Of a stretch of DNA of 64,000 nt, positions 22,027-33,064 are shown in pieces (the first letter of the stretch is position 1; each line of letters starts with the position of its first letter). The position numbers and the translations under genes were made by a program. The notes beneath the pieces were generated by a model. It made no database searches and was not told where the DNA came from. It saw only the letters and a program-made list of their open reading frames with translations. Source of the DNA: Haemaphysalis longicornis (Eukaryota; Arthropoda; Arachnida; Ixodida; Ixodidae); assembly GCA_013339765.2 (NCBI GenBank), contig JABSTR010003113.1, positions 1 through 64,000 on the forward strand. The letters run 5' to 3'.

Positions 22027-23640
22027 TTAAAGTAAGCTCCAACTCGGTGTTAGACGATCTGTCTTCTCCGTCTCTGCGCCGGGTACGAAGGTGACGAGAT
22101 TTGCGCCAGAGAAAGAGGAGGAGGAAGAAATACTTCTGTTCATATTTCTGAACGGCCCAGAGTGAAGCCCTGGGGAGTGATTCCTTCTTCTGTGGGGCCC
22201 ATATGCAGTCCGCGCGGCCTGTGTTCTGTATACATCGCTGAAACTAGGTAGGTAGAGAGGGCCTCGACAGCAGCATCTCCCATTGCTTTTGTTGGGTAGT
22301 TGACGCAAAGAAAGGAGGGTGCTCAGGGCTAAAGTCACACAGCCCGATTACGGGGTGGAGTGCTCCTACTTCTGAGAAAAATTTACATTCAGCGTCGTCG
22401 CGATTCGGATACATTAAGTGAAGACGCGTAGGCTGTGGAAAGGAGCCCGGATTGTATGAGCCGTATGGTAATTTGTTGTTCTCTGGAAAGGTCAGGGTAA
22501 GGCGAAGGTATGGTCTGTCTGGTCAGAATGCGATAACGCTGGGTTATCTCCCTGAAACGTGACAAGCGGGTGACGCCTGTCTTCGTGCAGCTCCATAGCA
22601 CAAGGGAGGAGGTAAAAGCGCAGGCTTGTTGGGTGGGTGTATTTGCGCCCTCCATTGAAGCGTGAGGGGGTGTCCAGATGAGCTGAATGGAACCGTTTGG
22701 GGAGTGGTTTTTTTAGGACGCGCAGTGCAGCTCAGGACACCCAACTCTACTTGTAATTCCAGTAGGCTTGCTGGAAATCAATGACTACCCTCATAACCCC
22801 TGGTTGAGCGAGACACATGACGGCAGCCTTTTCTGCTGCCGTCATGTGTTGGGTCCTAAGCGAGGTACACGCAAGGAGGTGGTAGCCACGATGATGGCGT
22901 ATGGCTGCCCACGTTGTTTGGTGACGTCTGTGTAGATAACTGCATGATCCCAACCGAGGGTGGGTGTTTAGCGCTTGAGCACGTGCTTTTCGGTGACCCT
23001 CGTCGGGTGAGGGGTTGATATTTCTAAGCAAAGGGAGCATCTTTAGTTTTAGTCGCCAAGAGTCTGGGAGTACGTCAAGTGGAGTGACATTCTGGGCTGC
23101 CCAGCCAATCTGGTGAAGCATACGGTTACCAATCGCAGTTCTGAGTTGGACCTTCTGGTTAGAAAGATGGCCTTCTATCAGCTCTTCCACCGTGTTGTGT
23201 AGCCCCGTGCTAAGCAGGCTCTGTGTGGACGCACTCATGAGAAGATGAATGGCCTGCTCGACCGCCTTCTAATCATTATATAAAAGCATCTCTATGTCTC
23301 CTCCTTTCGAGAAGAAGACAGGGGGTTGACGTACGTAAGTAACTCGAGAGGACAAAAGCTTCAATTAATTGAAAGGTACCGGATTCCTTCAGGCCTCGCT
23401 TCTTGGTGGAAACTCGCCTGATCATGTATATGTTTTGATAATGTTTTTGAGGCGCTGCAAGAAGACGTCACTCTTGGTGTTACCCTCGAGATGTAGGCCC
23501 AGGATCTTGATGCTGAAGCTTGGAGTCATGGCTTGGCCATCAAGGAGTATTTGAATGTATTCCTTGGTTTGGATGAGGGTGGACGACAAGGAGCTGTGAT
23601 TGTTTATGTGAACACTGGAGGCCATAGGCTTTAGCACATA
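22027..23640 (-). pseudogene. I-clade LINE ORF2 C-terminal relic
   Basis: Minus-strand fragments read KILGLHLEGN (thumb, 23,520-23,490), then LHNTVEELIEGHLSNQ and LLRNINPSPDEGHRKARAQAL (23,200-22,980). These align with the LGVHNTAQELVEAHHINQ and RNMHPTYHRGRREQRARAL stretches of the LINE at 51,061-56,577. A degenerate RNase H follows (AAEKAAVMCLAQ, VIDFQQA in place of the DS-x-A motif), then an LSREQQITIRLIQSG C-terminus. The RT catalytic core is absent. It sits inside the Gypsy 5' LTR and is therefore younger than that element, despite its decay. Confidence 0.7.
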
Positions 23641-23784
23641 GGGGTACTAGAAGTGAGATGCCATGCTTTGGTGTCAGCTTCCTTTAATTTTTGTAACTGT
23701 TAGCACATGAGCAAGGTGTGCACAGGGCCGCTAGACGGGCGTGAGTGGTCGCGTGACGCTTTCACGTGGCATTCAGCGAGAACG

Positions 23785-24018
23785 CAGGGGGTAAACCCGT
23801 AGATGTGCTTGGTGAGTACACCACCTGTCTTCCCCGTCTCCAGTGGGCTCGTAGCTAAATCGGTAAGACAACGGGCTCTCGCTTTGTTTGTCTATTAGTT
23901 CCAGGTTCTATTCCCGGCGGTGCCAGCAAATTCTTTTATTTGTTCGCTGAGTTTTCTGGTGACACAACGGTCGCGAAAGAACCCTTGGAGGGTAGAGGTA
24001 AAAAGCTTTGCTTTAAAA
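23785..24018 (+). mobile_element. tRNA-derived SINE, plus strand, complete copy
   Basis: Same 235-base unit as 19,062-19,297, in direct orientation. A box TAGCTAAATCGG is at 23,852-23,863. The B box at 23,904-23,914 has one mismatch (GGTTCTATTCC). Both copies share the CAGGGGGTAAACCC start and the GCTTTGCTTTAAAA end. It lies at the right end of the insertion in the Gypsy 5' LTR. Confidence 0.8.
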
Positions 24019-24215
24019 ACACTTGCACCGAAAGATGAAAGTCTGCACAGCAGACAACACGGCATTCGATTCGACGATACTCGCCTACGTCACTTTAGTT
24101 GACCGCTGGTTCGCCGCCTCTGTAATCTTATGAGTTGTTAGGGGAGCACAAGTTCGCTCCAACAAACTTGTTTCTCCTTCAAGACAACTGCGTTGTACTT
24201 GGCTTCATTACATCT
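24019..24215 (+). repeat. Gypsy 5' LTR, second part
   Basis: It aligns with 30,721-30,905: CGGCATTCGATTCGACGATA, then GTTGACCGCTG, TTAGGGGAGC, AAACTTGTTTCTCCTTC and AAGACAACTGCG. 'ttcgctccaataaac' holds an AATAAA-like signal in the right LTR (AATAAAC); the left has AACAAAC. The LTR end is near CATTACA here and GTCACA on the right. Confidence 0.75.
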
Positions 24216-25520
24216 AGTACATGTGCGGGGTACTCAGCCTTTATGCTCCCTACGACATCGGGAAGCCGCCAAGCCAGTGCAGCCAGGGAAAGCCACCGAC
24301 TGCAAGGATTACTACCCGAGTTCGGTCTTCTGCCAGAAGGTCCCAAGAGAACGAACGCTGCAACCATGGTGCAGAGGCAACATCACCAATCGTCCTGCAG
24401 CAGCCACGGAAACCACCATCATTCTGAGAAGCCCCCGAAGAAGACCCAGAAGAATAGTTGGACAAACTGGAGCGCCTCCGGAAATTCCACAGGTGGGTCG
24501 ACGCAGAAACGTTCCGGCGTGTTTTCTTTTACTTGGAAAATTCAGCTCGCACTTGGTTCGAGAACCACGAGAACTGCTTGACCAACTGGGCTCACTTCAA
24601 AAGCGAGTTCATTAAGATCTTTACTAACATGGTCAGAAAAGAAGGCGCAACGCATTTGCTTGAAACTCCAGCACAGCACCCGAAAGAAAGGTTCATGATC
24701 TTCGTCGAGGAGATGAAGCGACTTTTTTTGCCGTGCGGACGCAGAAATGGTGGAGGAAAAGAAGATAACGTTTCTGATGCGAGATAACGTTTCTTTGCTG
24801 GCCTTATCCGCAACCCGCCTAAAAGCGTGGTCGAATTCGCGTGTGAAGCTGCCGCGATGGAGAGGACGCTAGAAATTCAAACGAGGCAGTACGACCGCCC
24901 TGTTAAAGAGCTGCTCTCGGAGACCATCGAGGCCGCAACTGGAAGCTCCCATACATTGCGCGAGACCATCCGAGCAGTGGTCAGGGAGGAGCTTCAGATG
25001 CGTTTTCCAACTACGCCGCAACCACAAGTGGCTTCTCAGGCCGACGTAATCCGAGAAGTCCAAAACGCACTGGGAACTTAACCGCCGCCGGACGCATCGA
25101 GCGAACCACAAGCCATGACCTACTCCACGGCTGTTAGTCGACCCCGCCACAATCCAACCCGTCGTCAAGAAACCTCGCCGTACCGCCATTCACTGTTTCC
25201 CGCACGACCCCCTGCAGCCCAAGCCGGAACCCGAGGAAGACGGACGTCTTGTGAACCCCCGATAATCGTCCGCTGTGCTACCACTGCGTAGAGGCCGACC
25301 ACATCTACCGCCGCTGCCCCTACAAGACGCTCGGTTTGCAAGGGTTCTCCGTCGACGCACCCCGACCCCGACCCGGCCAGCGCCCAACGCAGATCGAAGA
25401 ATACCTGTCCAAAACCAGCGGTGGACCAGCCCGTTTAATCCAATCGCCATTGCCCTACCCGTACCACACGCACAACCGCCGTAGCAATGCTGATTTCGCA
25501 AGTAAAAAGTCCCACAGCCC
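24135..25520 (+). pseudogene. Gypsy gag (matrix/capsid and CCHC knuckle)
   Basis: Frames 24,458-24,787 and 24,827-25,081 contain the retrotransposon gag core (ARTWFENHE, LTNWAHFKSEFI, then RFMIFVEEMKRLF). One nucleocapsid knuckle CYHCVEADHIYRRC (CX2CX4HX4C) is encoded at 25,276-25,317. Gag forms the particle that packages element RNA. At least two frameshifts and a duplicated GATAACGTTTCT at about 24,763 and 24,783 disrupt it. Confidence 0.75.
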
Positions 25521-25799
25521 ACGCGGGGTAAACTAAAGGCAGCAACTTCTGGAGGTAAGGTTGCGCGACCACGGAAAAATGGAAACCCTCCAACGACGCA
25601 ACGACTCGCGGAAGACTATTATTTCCGACATGCCCTCAGCCCGACGATCCGATCTAACCAGGACGTGACTCCTGAACATGACAACCACACTGCGCGACGC
25701 GTACCCGACCTGACCGAACCTGCCGCTGAGAACACGACGACCACGACGCACAGTGCGCGACTATCAACACGCAGAATACGAGATACGACGTACGACGCA

Positions 25800-26280
25800 C
25801 CCGGAACTCGAAGAAGGCAGCGTCTGACGTTCAGCTGTCAATCCACGGCTTTGAAGTAGTCGCACTGATAGACACGAGAGCCGACTACTCAGTCATAAGC
25901 GGGCCATTTGCGTCTAAGCTGAAGAAAGTTACGACCAGATGCGAATGTCCGCCCATTCGCACAGTAGGAGGCCACCTCATGACGCCAAGAGGAACGTGCA
26001 TCGCGCGTGACCATAGACGGGAGAACGTACTCTGCGGGGTTAGTCATTTTGCCTAACTGCTCTTGCGACGTAATTCTTGGAATGGACTTTGTGACGCACA
26101 ACGGCGCAATAATTGATCTACACACCAAGTCAATAACTTTTGCCTCCGATCACTCTACGACGCCGCAGCCGAAACCTGAACACCGTGCTGCTGTGAGTGT
26201 GGACGCCGACGATCATGTCACCCTGATTATGTCACCCCTACGGTCATGTCACCCTGTCACCGCGCAAGCTTGATGGTCGC
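25800..26280 (+). pseudogene. Gypsy aspartic protease, active site damaged
   Basis: The retropepsin fold is recognisable from the DTRA-DYSV motif at 25,871-25,894 and ILGMDFVTHNGA at about 26,072-26,107. The active-site triad is normally D-T/S-G-A. Here Gly is replaced by Arg (GGA to AGA), which should abolish activity. A stop lies upstream at about 25,857 and the frame changes at about 26,000. The protease would mature Gag-Pol. Confidence 0.75.
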
Positions 26281-26589
26281 CGTCTACTGTGCAGAGGCTG
26301 CTCCTGACGTGGAAGGTATTAAGAGAGTGACAAAGGGTTGCTTCTCGGCCGCGGTGTCTCTGTCGCAAGTGGCATCGCGAGCTATGAGCAAGGTCAATCC
26401 CAAGTTTTGGTCACTAATTTCACCGAGGAGTACCAGCATCTAAACAAGGGCGATGAAATTGCGTTTCTCAAAGAAACGGAAGACGCAAGTGACGCAATCG
26501 TGGTTGCCGACTTTGAATGCGCACGCTCAGATATTTTCAAGCTGCCGCATCCTTTCGATGTGAACCCGGCACTGGCGCAAGAAAATCGG

Positions 26590-27550
26590 GACAAGAAAAT
26601 CGGCGTCGCTATAGGGAGTGTTTTTTTTCGTCGAACTCAAAATTACGTCAGACACCTATAGCGAAGCATCAAATTATAACCGAAGATGCAGCCCGACCTA
26701 CCCGACAGTCACCGTACCGCGTGTCTTCACACGGCCGGGAAGCCATCCGTACACAAGTCGAAGACATGCTCAGCGACGACATTATACAACCATCCAAAAG
26801 CCCCTGGGCTGCTCCGGTCGTACTCCTGAAAAAAAGGTGGCACACTGAGGTTCTGCGTTGACTACCGGCGATTGAACAGGATCACCAAAAATGTCGTGCA
26901 CCCCCTGCCACGAATCGACGATGCCCTCGACCACCTCGGCCACGCGAAGTACTTCTTATCGATAGATCTGAGGAACGGGTACTAGCAAATTGAAGTGTAC
27001 GAGAGAGACCGAAAGAAGACTGCACATTATAACCCCGGACGGACAATACCAGTTCAAGGTGATGCCGTTCGGGTTGTGCATGGCGCCAGCAACGTTTCCA
27101 CGAGCCATGGACATGGTGCCAGCTAGCCTGAAGTGGCACACCTGCCCCGTATACCTCGACGACGTTGTGGTATTCTCCCGGACTTTCGACGAACACCCTC
27201 GCAAAGTAGCAGTCTGTACTCGAGGCCATCCCTACGTCGGGTTAACGCTGAAGCCTGAAAAGTGTCGCTTCGCCTACGAGCAGCTCACGTTTTTGGGCCA
27301 TGTCGTCAACGCCGCGGTAGTCCGGCCTGACCTGGCGAAAACCTCCGCCATAGCAAACTTCCCAAGACCGAAAGATATGAAGGGTGTGCGGAGATTTCTC
27401 GGACTATGCCTATACTACCGGTGCTTCATAGCAAACTTCGCCCCCATTGCAGAGGCACTCACCCCTTTGACGAAAGATATCACCCCTTTCAGCTGGGAAA
27501 ATTGCCAAGAAAAAGCATTCTGCGAGCAGCAACAATTCCTGCAAAGCCCA
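26590..27550 (+). pseudogene. Gypsy reverse transcriptase
   Basis: In mixed frames: DMLSDDIIQPSKSPWAAPVVLL, FCVDYRRLNRIT, LPRIDDALDHLG, FLSIDLRNGY followed by TAG where Trp is expected (26,978-26,980 region), and FKVMPFGLCMAPATF. The catalytic VYLDD is at 27,149-27,163. After it come LKPEKCRF and FLGHVV, then the connection LGLCLYYRCFI. RT copies genomic RNA in the particle. The catalytic residues survive, but a stop and several frameshifts do not allow one polypeptide. Confidence 0.85.
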
Positions 27551-28115
27551 CCTGTGATTGCGCATTTCGACGTAAACGGCGAAACGGAAGTGCACACGAA
27601 CGCCATCTTGGTGCCGTCCTCGCACAAAAGCAAGCGGGTGCGAAAAAGTAATCGCCTATGCCAGCCGTTGTCTGTCCAAGGAAGAAAGAAACTGCTCAGC
27701 CTCTGAGAAAGAGGGCCTCGCGATTATCTGGGCCATTTCCAAATTTCGCCCATACGTGTATGAAAGACCGTTCAAGGATGTGACAGACCAGCATGCGCTG
27801 TGTTGGGTCGCAAATTTGAAGGACTCCTCTGGCCGTCTTTGTAGGTGGAGCTTGCGCCTGCAAGAATTCAACGTTACAATCATTTATAAATACGGGAGGA
27901 AACACTCCGACGCCGACAGCCTGCCCCGCGCCCCCGCCGACCCACCACCGCAAGACTCCGATGAAGACAGCGCGTTCTTCGGAGTCGTGACTGAGAGCGA
28001 CCTAGCCGCCCAGCAGCGTGCCGTCCTCGAGTTACGCGTAATGATCCACTGCCTCGAAGGAGCAACGTCGCCGTTTCTAGGGCCTTCAAACGGAACTCAC
28101 CAGCATTCAGCCTGA
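27550..28115 (+). pseudogene. Gypsy RNase H and tether
   Basis: The domain begins at HFDVNGETEVHTNA (Asp present). It loses its frame near 27,650, then shows EKEGLAIIWAISKFRPYVY (Glu) and FKDVTDQHALCWV (Asp) in the 27,756 frame. KYGRKHSDADSLPRAP follows, the typical end of the Gypsy RNase H region leading to integrase. It degrades RNA in RNA/DNA hybrids during reverse transcription. It is broken by at least one frameshift. Confidence 0.8.
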
Positions 28116-29830
28116 AAAATGCCGTCCTCGTGAAGAATTTCCGCCCCGAAATCAGAACGAATTGTCTTCTCGTCATTCCTTCGTACCGTCGTGACAAAAA
28201 TTCGGAAGCATGCCACGACGACCAGTCTTCCAGACATCTCGGCACAGCTCGTACCATTGGTAAAATTAAGATGAAGTACCAATGGCACCGCCTTGTATGC
28301 GACGTGACCCACTACGTTCGGAGCTGCCGTGACGGCCAGCGACGGAAAACGCCACCGATCAGACCTGCCGGACTTCTGCATCCGATCGCCGTCCCGTATA
28401 GGGCCTTCCAACAGGTTGGAAAGGACCTTCTGTGCCCGTTCCCAACATCCCGATCCGTGAACAAATGGATTGTCGTAACGACAGACTACATGACACGCTA
28501 CGCAGAGACAGCCGCACTTCCGAGGGGGACTGCACAAGAAGTCGCAAAGTTCTTCATAAGCCAAATTGTGCTGCGACATGGAGCCCCGGAAGTCCTAATC
28601 ACGGACCGCGGAACAGCCTTTACTGTGGAGCTGATGCAAGGAATATTACGCAACAGCAACCCGGATCACCGAAGAACGACGGCGTACCACCCCCAAACGA
28701 ACGGATTAACAGAACGCCTGTACAAGGCAACCGCGGATATGCCGTCAGTGTACGTCGACGTTGAAGCATAAGATTTCGGACGAAGTGCTCCAAGTATGTA
28801 ACATTTGCGTACAATACGGCTATCCAGGAAACTACGCAGATGACGCCTTTCGACCTTGTCTACGGAAGACGGCCGACTACGAAGCTTGACGCCACGCTTC
28901 CGCATGTAGAAGGCGACCAACTTAACCCTGACGTCCAAGGATACCTTCAGCGTGCGGAGGATGCCCTGCAGCTCGCTCGAGTTTGTACAACAGACCAGAA
29001 GCTGGTGGATGCCGGGCACTACAACCTCCGACGCCGAGACGCCGAATATCACCCAGGGGATCGTTTTAGATGCAGAGCATCTGATTCACTCGCCTTGTCC
29101 CTCCGGCGTCGTCGTCGTCGTGTCGTCGTCGGCGTTGTCCACCCCTCCCCCATTCTCCTCGCCGCGCCAGCTGCGCTCTCCGCCGCTCACTGCCTCTCCT
29201 CTCCGATAGCGAACACTCTCTCGCGACGGGCATTGGATTGGATTCGATTGGATTGGATTGGATTGGATTGTCTTGGCTTGAATTGGATTTGGATTGGATT
29301 GGATTAAAGTGGATTGTTTTGGATTGTGTTGCGTCATAGCCGCGGCAGACGCGCTGGGGCCGGCGCATGTGCAGTACTCTCTCTTCCGCGGTTTCCTCTC
29401 CTTCGGGCGCGCTGCGCATATAACCGGTGTGCCGTTCTCCGGCGAAGCAACATCCACGCTTGGCGCAAACACCTAGAGTCCACGCCGCTTTACAAGTGGC
29501 CAACGTCGTCATCGACTGGGACCGGCTTACGCAGTCCCCTCAACGTTATGCGCGCTATAAAACGTGGTCCCTTCGCCGCTCCGCCTATGCGTAGCATCTA
29601 CACAGGGGTTCCCGAGAGGGGAGGTGGAAGTTTTTTTGGGTTTGTACTCTCATCCGTCGACGCGGACTAAGTGAGAAGCTTCTGCGACGGTATTTTTGAC
29701 CCTACGAAATTCTACGACGTGTCGGCCACCTTGCCTACGAGGTGATCCCCGATGGTGATTCCGGAACATCACGACGACGCACACGGCCCGAAGTCGTCCG
29801 CGTGGTTCGCTTAAATACTTGCTACGGTAG
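28116..29830 (+). pseudogene. Gypsy integrase, split by an inserted repeat
   Basis: 28,130-28,771 carries a zinc-binding HHCC region (His at HDDQSSRHLG, Cys at VCDVTHYVRSCRDGQ). It also has the DDE core: VGKDLLCPF, ITDRGTAF and HPQTNGLTERL (usual Glu). The C-terminal part begins at 28,840 (MTPFDLVYGRRP) and reaches EYHPGD at 29,040-29,060. There about 590 bases of another repeat are inserted. The reading resumes at about 29,660 with RRRGLSEKLLRRYF, a TGA where Gly of the GPY motif is expected, and HLAYEVIPDGDSGTS. Integrase joins element DNA to the chromosome. Confidence 0.85.
29064..29645 (+). mobile_element. Unclassified ~590-bp repeat, copy 1, inserted in integrase
   Basis: It begins TTTTAGATGCAGAGCATCTGA, where AGATGC-AGA-GCATCT is a perfect short palindrome. 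It contains a (GGATT)n tract at about 29,237-29,320 and a TATAAAA at about 29,558. It ends TAGCATCTACACAGGGG...GGTGGAAG plus a T-run. Copy 2 at 29,841 has the same ends and about the same length. The integrase frame on both sides shows the original target. No coding capacity was seen. Class unknown. Confidence 0.7.
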
Positions 29831-29840
29831 ATGACGGACG

Positions 29841-30432
29841 TTTTAGATGCAGAGCATCTGATTCACTCGCCTTGTACCTCCGGCGTCGTCGTCGTCGTCT
29901 GGCGTTGTCCACCCCTCCTCATTCTCCTCGCCGTGCCAGCTGCGCTCGCCGCCGCTCACCCCCTCTCCTCTCCGATAGCGAACACTCTCTCGCGAGGGGC
30001 ATTGGACGGGATTCGATTGGCTTGGCTTGGCTTGGATTGGATTGGATTGCATTTGGATTGTACTGGATTAAAGTGGATTGTGTTGGATTGTGTTGCGTCA
30101 TAGCCACGGCACGTTGCGTCATAGCCGCGGCAGACGCGCTGTGGCCGGCGCATGTGCAGTACTCTGTCTTCCGCGGTTTTCCTGTCCTTCGGGCGCGCTG
30201 CGCATATAACTGGTGTGCCGTTCTCCGGCGAAGCAACATCCTCGCTTGGCTCAAACACCTAGAGTCCACCCCACTTTACAAGCACGCCAACGTCGTCATC
30301 GTCTGGGACCGGCTTACGCAGTCCCCTCAACGTTATGCGCGCTATAAAACGCGGTCCTTTCGCCGCGCCGCCTATGCGTCGCATCTACACAGGGGTTCCC
30401 GCGAGGGAGGTGGTCGGTTTTTTTTTTTTTGG
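29841..30432 (+). mobile_element. Unclassified ~590-bp repeat, copy 2
   Basis: Same head (TTTTAGATGCAGAGCATCTGA), same internal (GGATT)n-type tract (shorter and more diverged), TATAAAA at about 30,343, and same tail with a run of 12 T at about 30,418-30,430. The integrase C-terminus between the copies is present once only. They are therefore two insertions or a local transposition, not a simple tandem duplication. Confidence 0.7.
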
Positions 30433-30479
30433 TTTAGACTGTCTTTTCTTTTTGCATCGGGTCGATGCACTCTTAGAGG

Positions 30480-30905
30480 GCGGGTAATGCCGCGAACCAT
30501 GTATGGGTTTGTTTGTTTATTGTTTGTTTTACTGCCCGGCCATGGCCGGCTCTGTTATGTGTGTCCAAAGCGAAGCGCGTCTTCCATTCTTTATGCTTAC
30601 GCCGCACGGGGTATCTCATTCAGACAAGCGAACTCTTCCACCCTAACATCAGTAAGCCATAAATATTGTTATTTGATCTACAATGTTCTGCATGTATATC
30701 GACGGTTCCAGAAACACTAGCGCCAAAAGATAAAAGCCTGCAGAGCAGACGCCACGGCATTCGATTCGACGATACCAACTATCCTCACTTTGTTGACCGC
30801 TGCTTCGCCGCCTCTGTATTCTTTTGAGTTATTAGGGGAGCGCTCGTTCGCTCCAATAAACTTGTTTCTCCTTCAAGACAACTGCGTCGTCCTTCGCTTT
30901 GTCAC
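30480..30905 (+). repeat. Gypsy 3' LTR
   Basis: Its right part aligns with the split 5' LTR over about 380 bases. It contains an AATAAAC at about 30,856. The left limit and polypurine tract could not be fixed because copy 2 of the unclassified repeat lies just upstream. Confidence 0.7.
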
Positions 30906-31289
30906 AATAAGACCTATGTACATAATTGGTGAGGCTGCCGTTGGAGAGCATTCGCCGATGCTGCAGGCCCTACACATCTTTCTCGTTGATCGTGGGGCCC
31001 ACACCGCCATGCCTGCTGCGGCATTGTTCATCTTCTCGTGGTATTGCCCCCGCGACGAACGCGACCGTTCCGGTCCAGACCTCAATAAACGTTCGGGTGC
31101 TGTCAGGATCTCACTGAGAGGATAAAAGAGTGAAAAGGTTCGGACCACCGCGCATGAAGATGGAGAATTCGGTGAACGGGGGCCCAAGAACAGCTTTGCC
31201 TCTGGACAGAACGAAGCATCGGTCGAAGCCCCTGGAGGCTCGCCAGAGAACTGGGAAGGGGAAAGGCACCACCGTTTCGTTTGATCGCT
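30906..31289. other. Unassigned sequence
   Basis: No domain or named repeat recognised between the Gypsy 3' LTR and the next LINE. It may include part of the 5'UTR of that LINE, whose exact start I could not fix. Confidence 0.4.
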
Positions 31290-31581
31290 GCTGGTCACGT
31301 CGGCAGGTCACGGCTGCTCATTGGCTGGGGAAACGGGGATGGGATAGAAGAAGCTCCACCGCAGACGTGGCTACTTCGGCGTCTGCAGTTTTCTCTCGCT
31401 CTAAACAGAAATTTCGTCCGTACAGGACCAATCAGCTCACCAGGCGAACGCTTCCGTCACGTATACCGACTGGCGACGCGAAAAATTCGCCTCCGCGCCC
31501 CTTCGCGGTCGGCGAAGGAGACCTGGCCTGGCGGTTAGGCCTAGTGTGGCCGGGCATGCCGTCATCCCGGATGGCTCACCA

Positions 31582-33064
31582 GTGACGGCAGCAATGGACG
31601 CTACGCAAGTGCCTGCATCGGCCGCCCTCTGCACGCAAGCTTCGGCGTCACTGAACCAGCCAAGCTGTTCCGACACCCAGTTGACCCAGCAACAGGAACC
31701 AGTGATGGGAGACCCCGTGGTTCAACAGCCCGCCACCTCAACGGAACATACCCAGGAGATGGACTATGATTCTTCTGTGCCTGGAAGTGAAGTGCCAGCA
31801 CCCTGCGCGAAGCACGCAACGGTCCCCGCACAGGATACGCCGCCCACTAAGAAGGTGAGGGCCACCCCAGATGCTTCCACCGCAACCCGCTCCTCCTTGC
31901 AGCAGTTCTCGCACCGCTGTTTACCCAACCCCACCCCCCGACCGCTCGTTCCGGGTTCACATTAAACCGACCACCAGGTTTGACGTCACCACTATCCCCG
32001 TTAAATTAGTTCAACAAGTGATAGACCGGTGTCTAGGCACCCAGGGTTATCAGGGGTTCGTGATTCATAAGGTGTCCAATACAATAACCGTCCACCTTGC
32101 AGCCTGGATGACGTTAACAAGGTCTGTGGTATTACCAGCATCCCCATCTCCAGCGATGGTACCGTGACAGTGCAGTCTTACTTTTGCCTCTGGGCCCAAT
32201 GTGCAGCGGTGCGTCCTGTACGACCTTGACCCGAATGACTCCCCTGCGACCATTCTACGTGAGTTGAGGTCCCCCACACATGAGGTTCTGGCTGTCCGAC
32301 GTATGGGTAAAAGCAGGACCTACCTAGTCACCGTACAAGGTTCTTCTACTATACCGGAAAGGTTCTACTACAATGGCTGTGTGCTGCACCCAAAGCCTTA
32401 TCGACCACGAGTCATGTATTGCTACAGGTGCTTTAAACTAGGTCACCAGCAAAACTACTGTCCGAAGGCAACTGTAGACCCAGAGAGAATAAATGCCGAC
32501 GGCAAGCCACGCTATCGCTGCGGGCTTTGCAAGGCTGATGACCACGAAATAACGTCGACAAAGTGCCCGACCAAACAGCGCGCCACAGCCCGCGCTCGAC
32601 GTCGGGAAAGCAGTTCAGTGAGGGTTCCATTAAACAATCGCTTCCAGGTCCTGGAACCCATCGAGTGCTCTGCTGTAGAAGATCCTGAGGAATCCGTTTC
32701 AACCGGTGTTTCGTATTCGCAGATTCTGAAGAAGCCTGATCCTAAAAAGCATAGACCTCCTAAGCATACGCCCAATGATAACTGGGAGTTCACTGAATAT
32801 GCTTTGGTAGATGAAGACCTGGATGCTCAAATAGCCGAACTATCTAAGCAGCTTGAGACACTCCGGCAAAGGAAGGCACGCGTAGCTGGTCTCCGTAAAG
32901 AAAGGGCTGCAACTCATGCACTGCAAGGTTCGCAAAGCGTGCCTAAACGGATGCGAGTGAATGCTCAAAAGACAACCCCCAGTGATACAGCCATCTGGAC
33001 AGTTATACTTGAAACCCTATCCAATCTGACCCAACTTATACAAGATAGCTTATACCATGGCTAA
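31582..33064 (+). pseudogene. LINE ORF1 (acidic N-terminus, CCHC knuckles)
   Basis: Three frames are needed. 31,594-31,965 is a low-complexity Ser/Pro/Thr-rich N-terminus. 31,871-32,167 begins the globular domain (FRVHIKPTTRFDVTTIP). 32,201-33,064 holds the rest, with YLVTVQGSSTIPERFYYNG and two knuckles CYRCFKLGHQQNYC and CGLCKADDHEITSTKC. A basic region and a C-terminal helix (LDAQIAELSKQLETLRQRKARV) follow. Its stop at 33,064 overlaps the ORF2 start by 8 bases. ORF1p would bind element RNA. Two frameshifts inactivate it. Confidence 0.75.

Larger units (their letters stand above)
21450..30905 (+). mobile_element. Ty3/Gypsy LTR retrotransposon, decayed and interrupted
   Basis: The domain order gag, CCHC knuckle, protease, RT (YLDD), RNase H, integrase (HHCC, DDE, GPY/F-like) is diagnostic of Ty3/Gypsy. 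LTR homology is seen between 21,560-21,775 plus 24,019-24,215 on the left and 30,525-30,905 on the right. The 5' LTR is split by about 2.2 kb of later sequence, and the integrase by a 590-base repeat. Stops, frameshifts and a damaged protease motif make it non-functional. No envelope gene was seen. LTR outer limits are approximate because the two copies are diverged. Confidence 0.82.

Noticed and set aside
29237..29330. (GGATT)n tract as an arthropod telomeric repeat
   Set aside because: The arthropod telomere unit is TTAGG. GGATT/TTGGA is its reverse but not its complement or a rotation, so the tract is an ordinary minisatellite inside a dispersed repeat.
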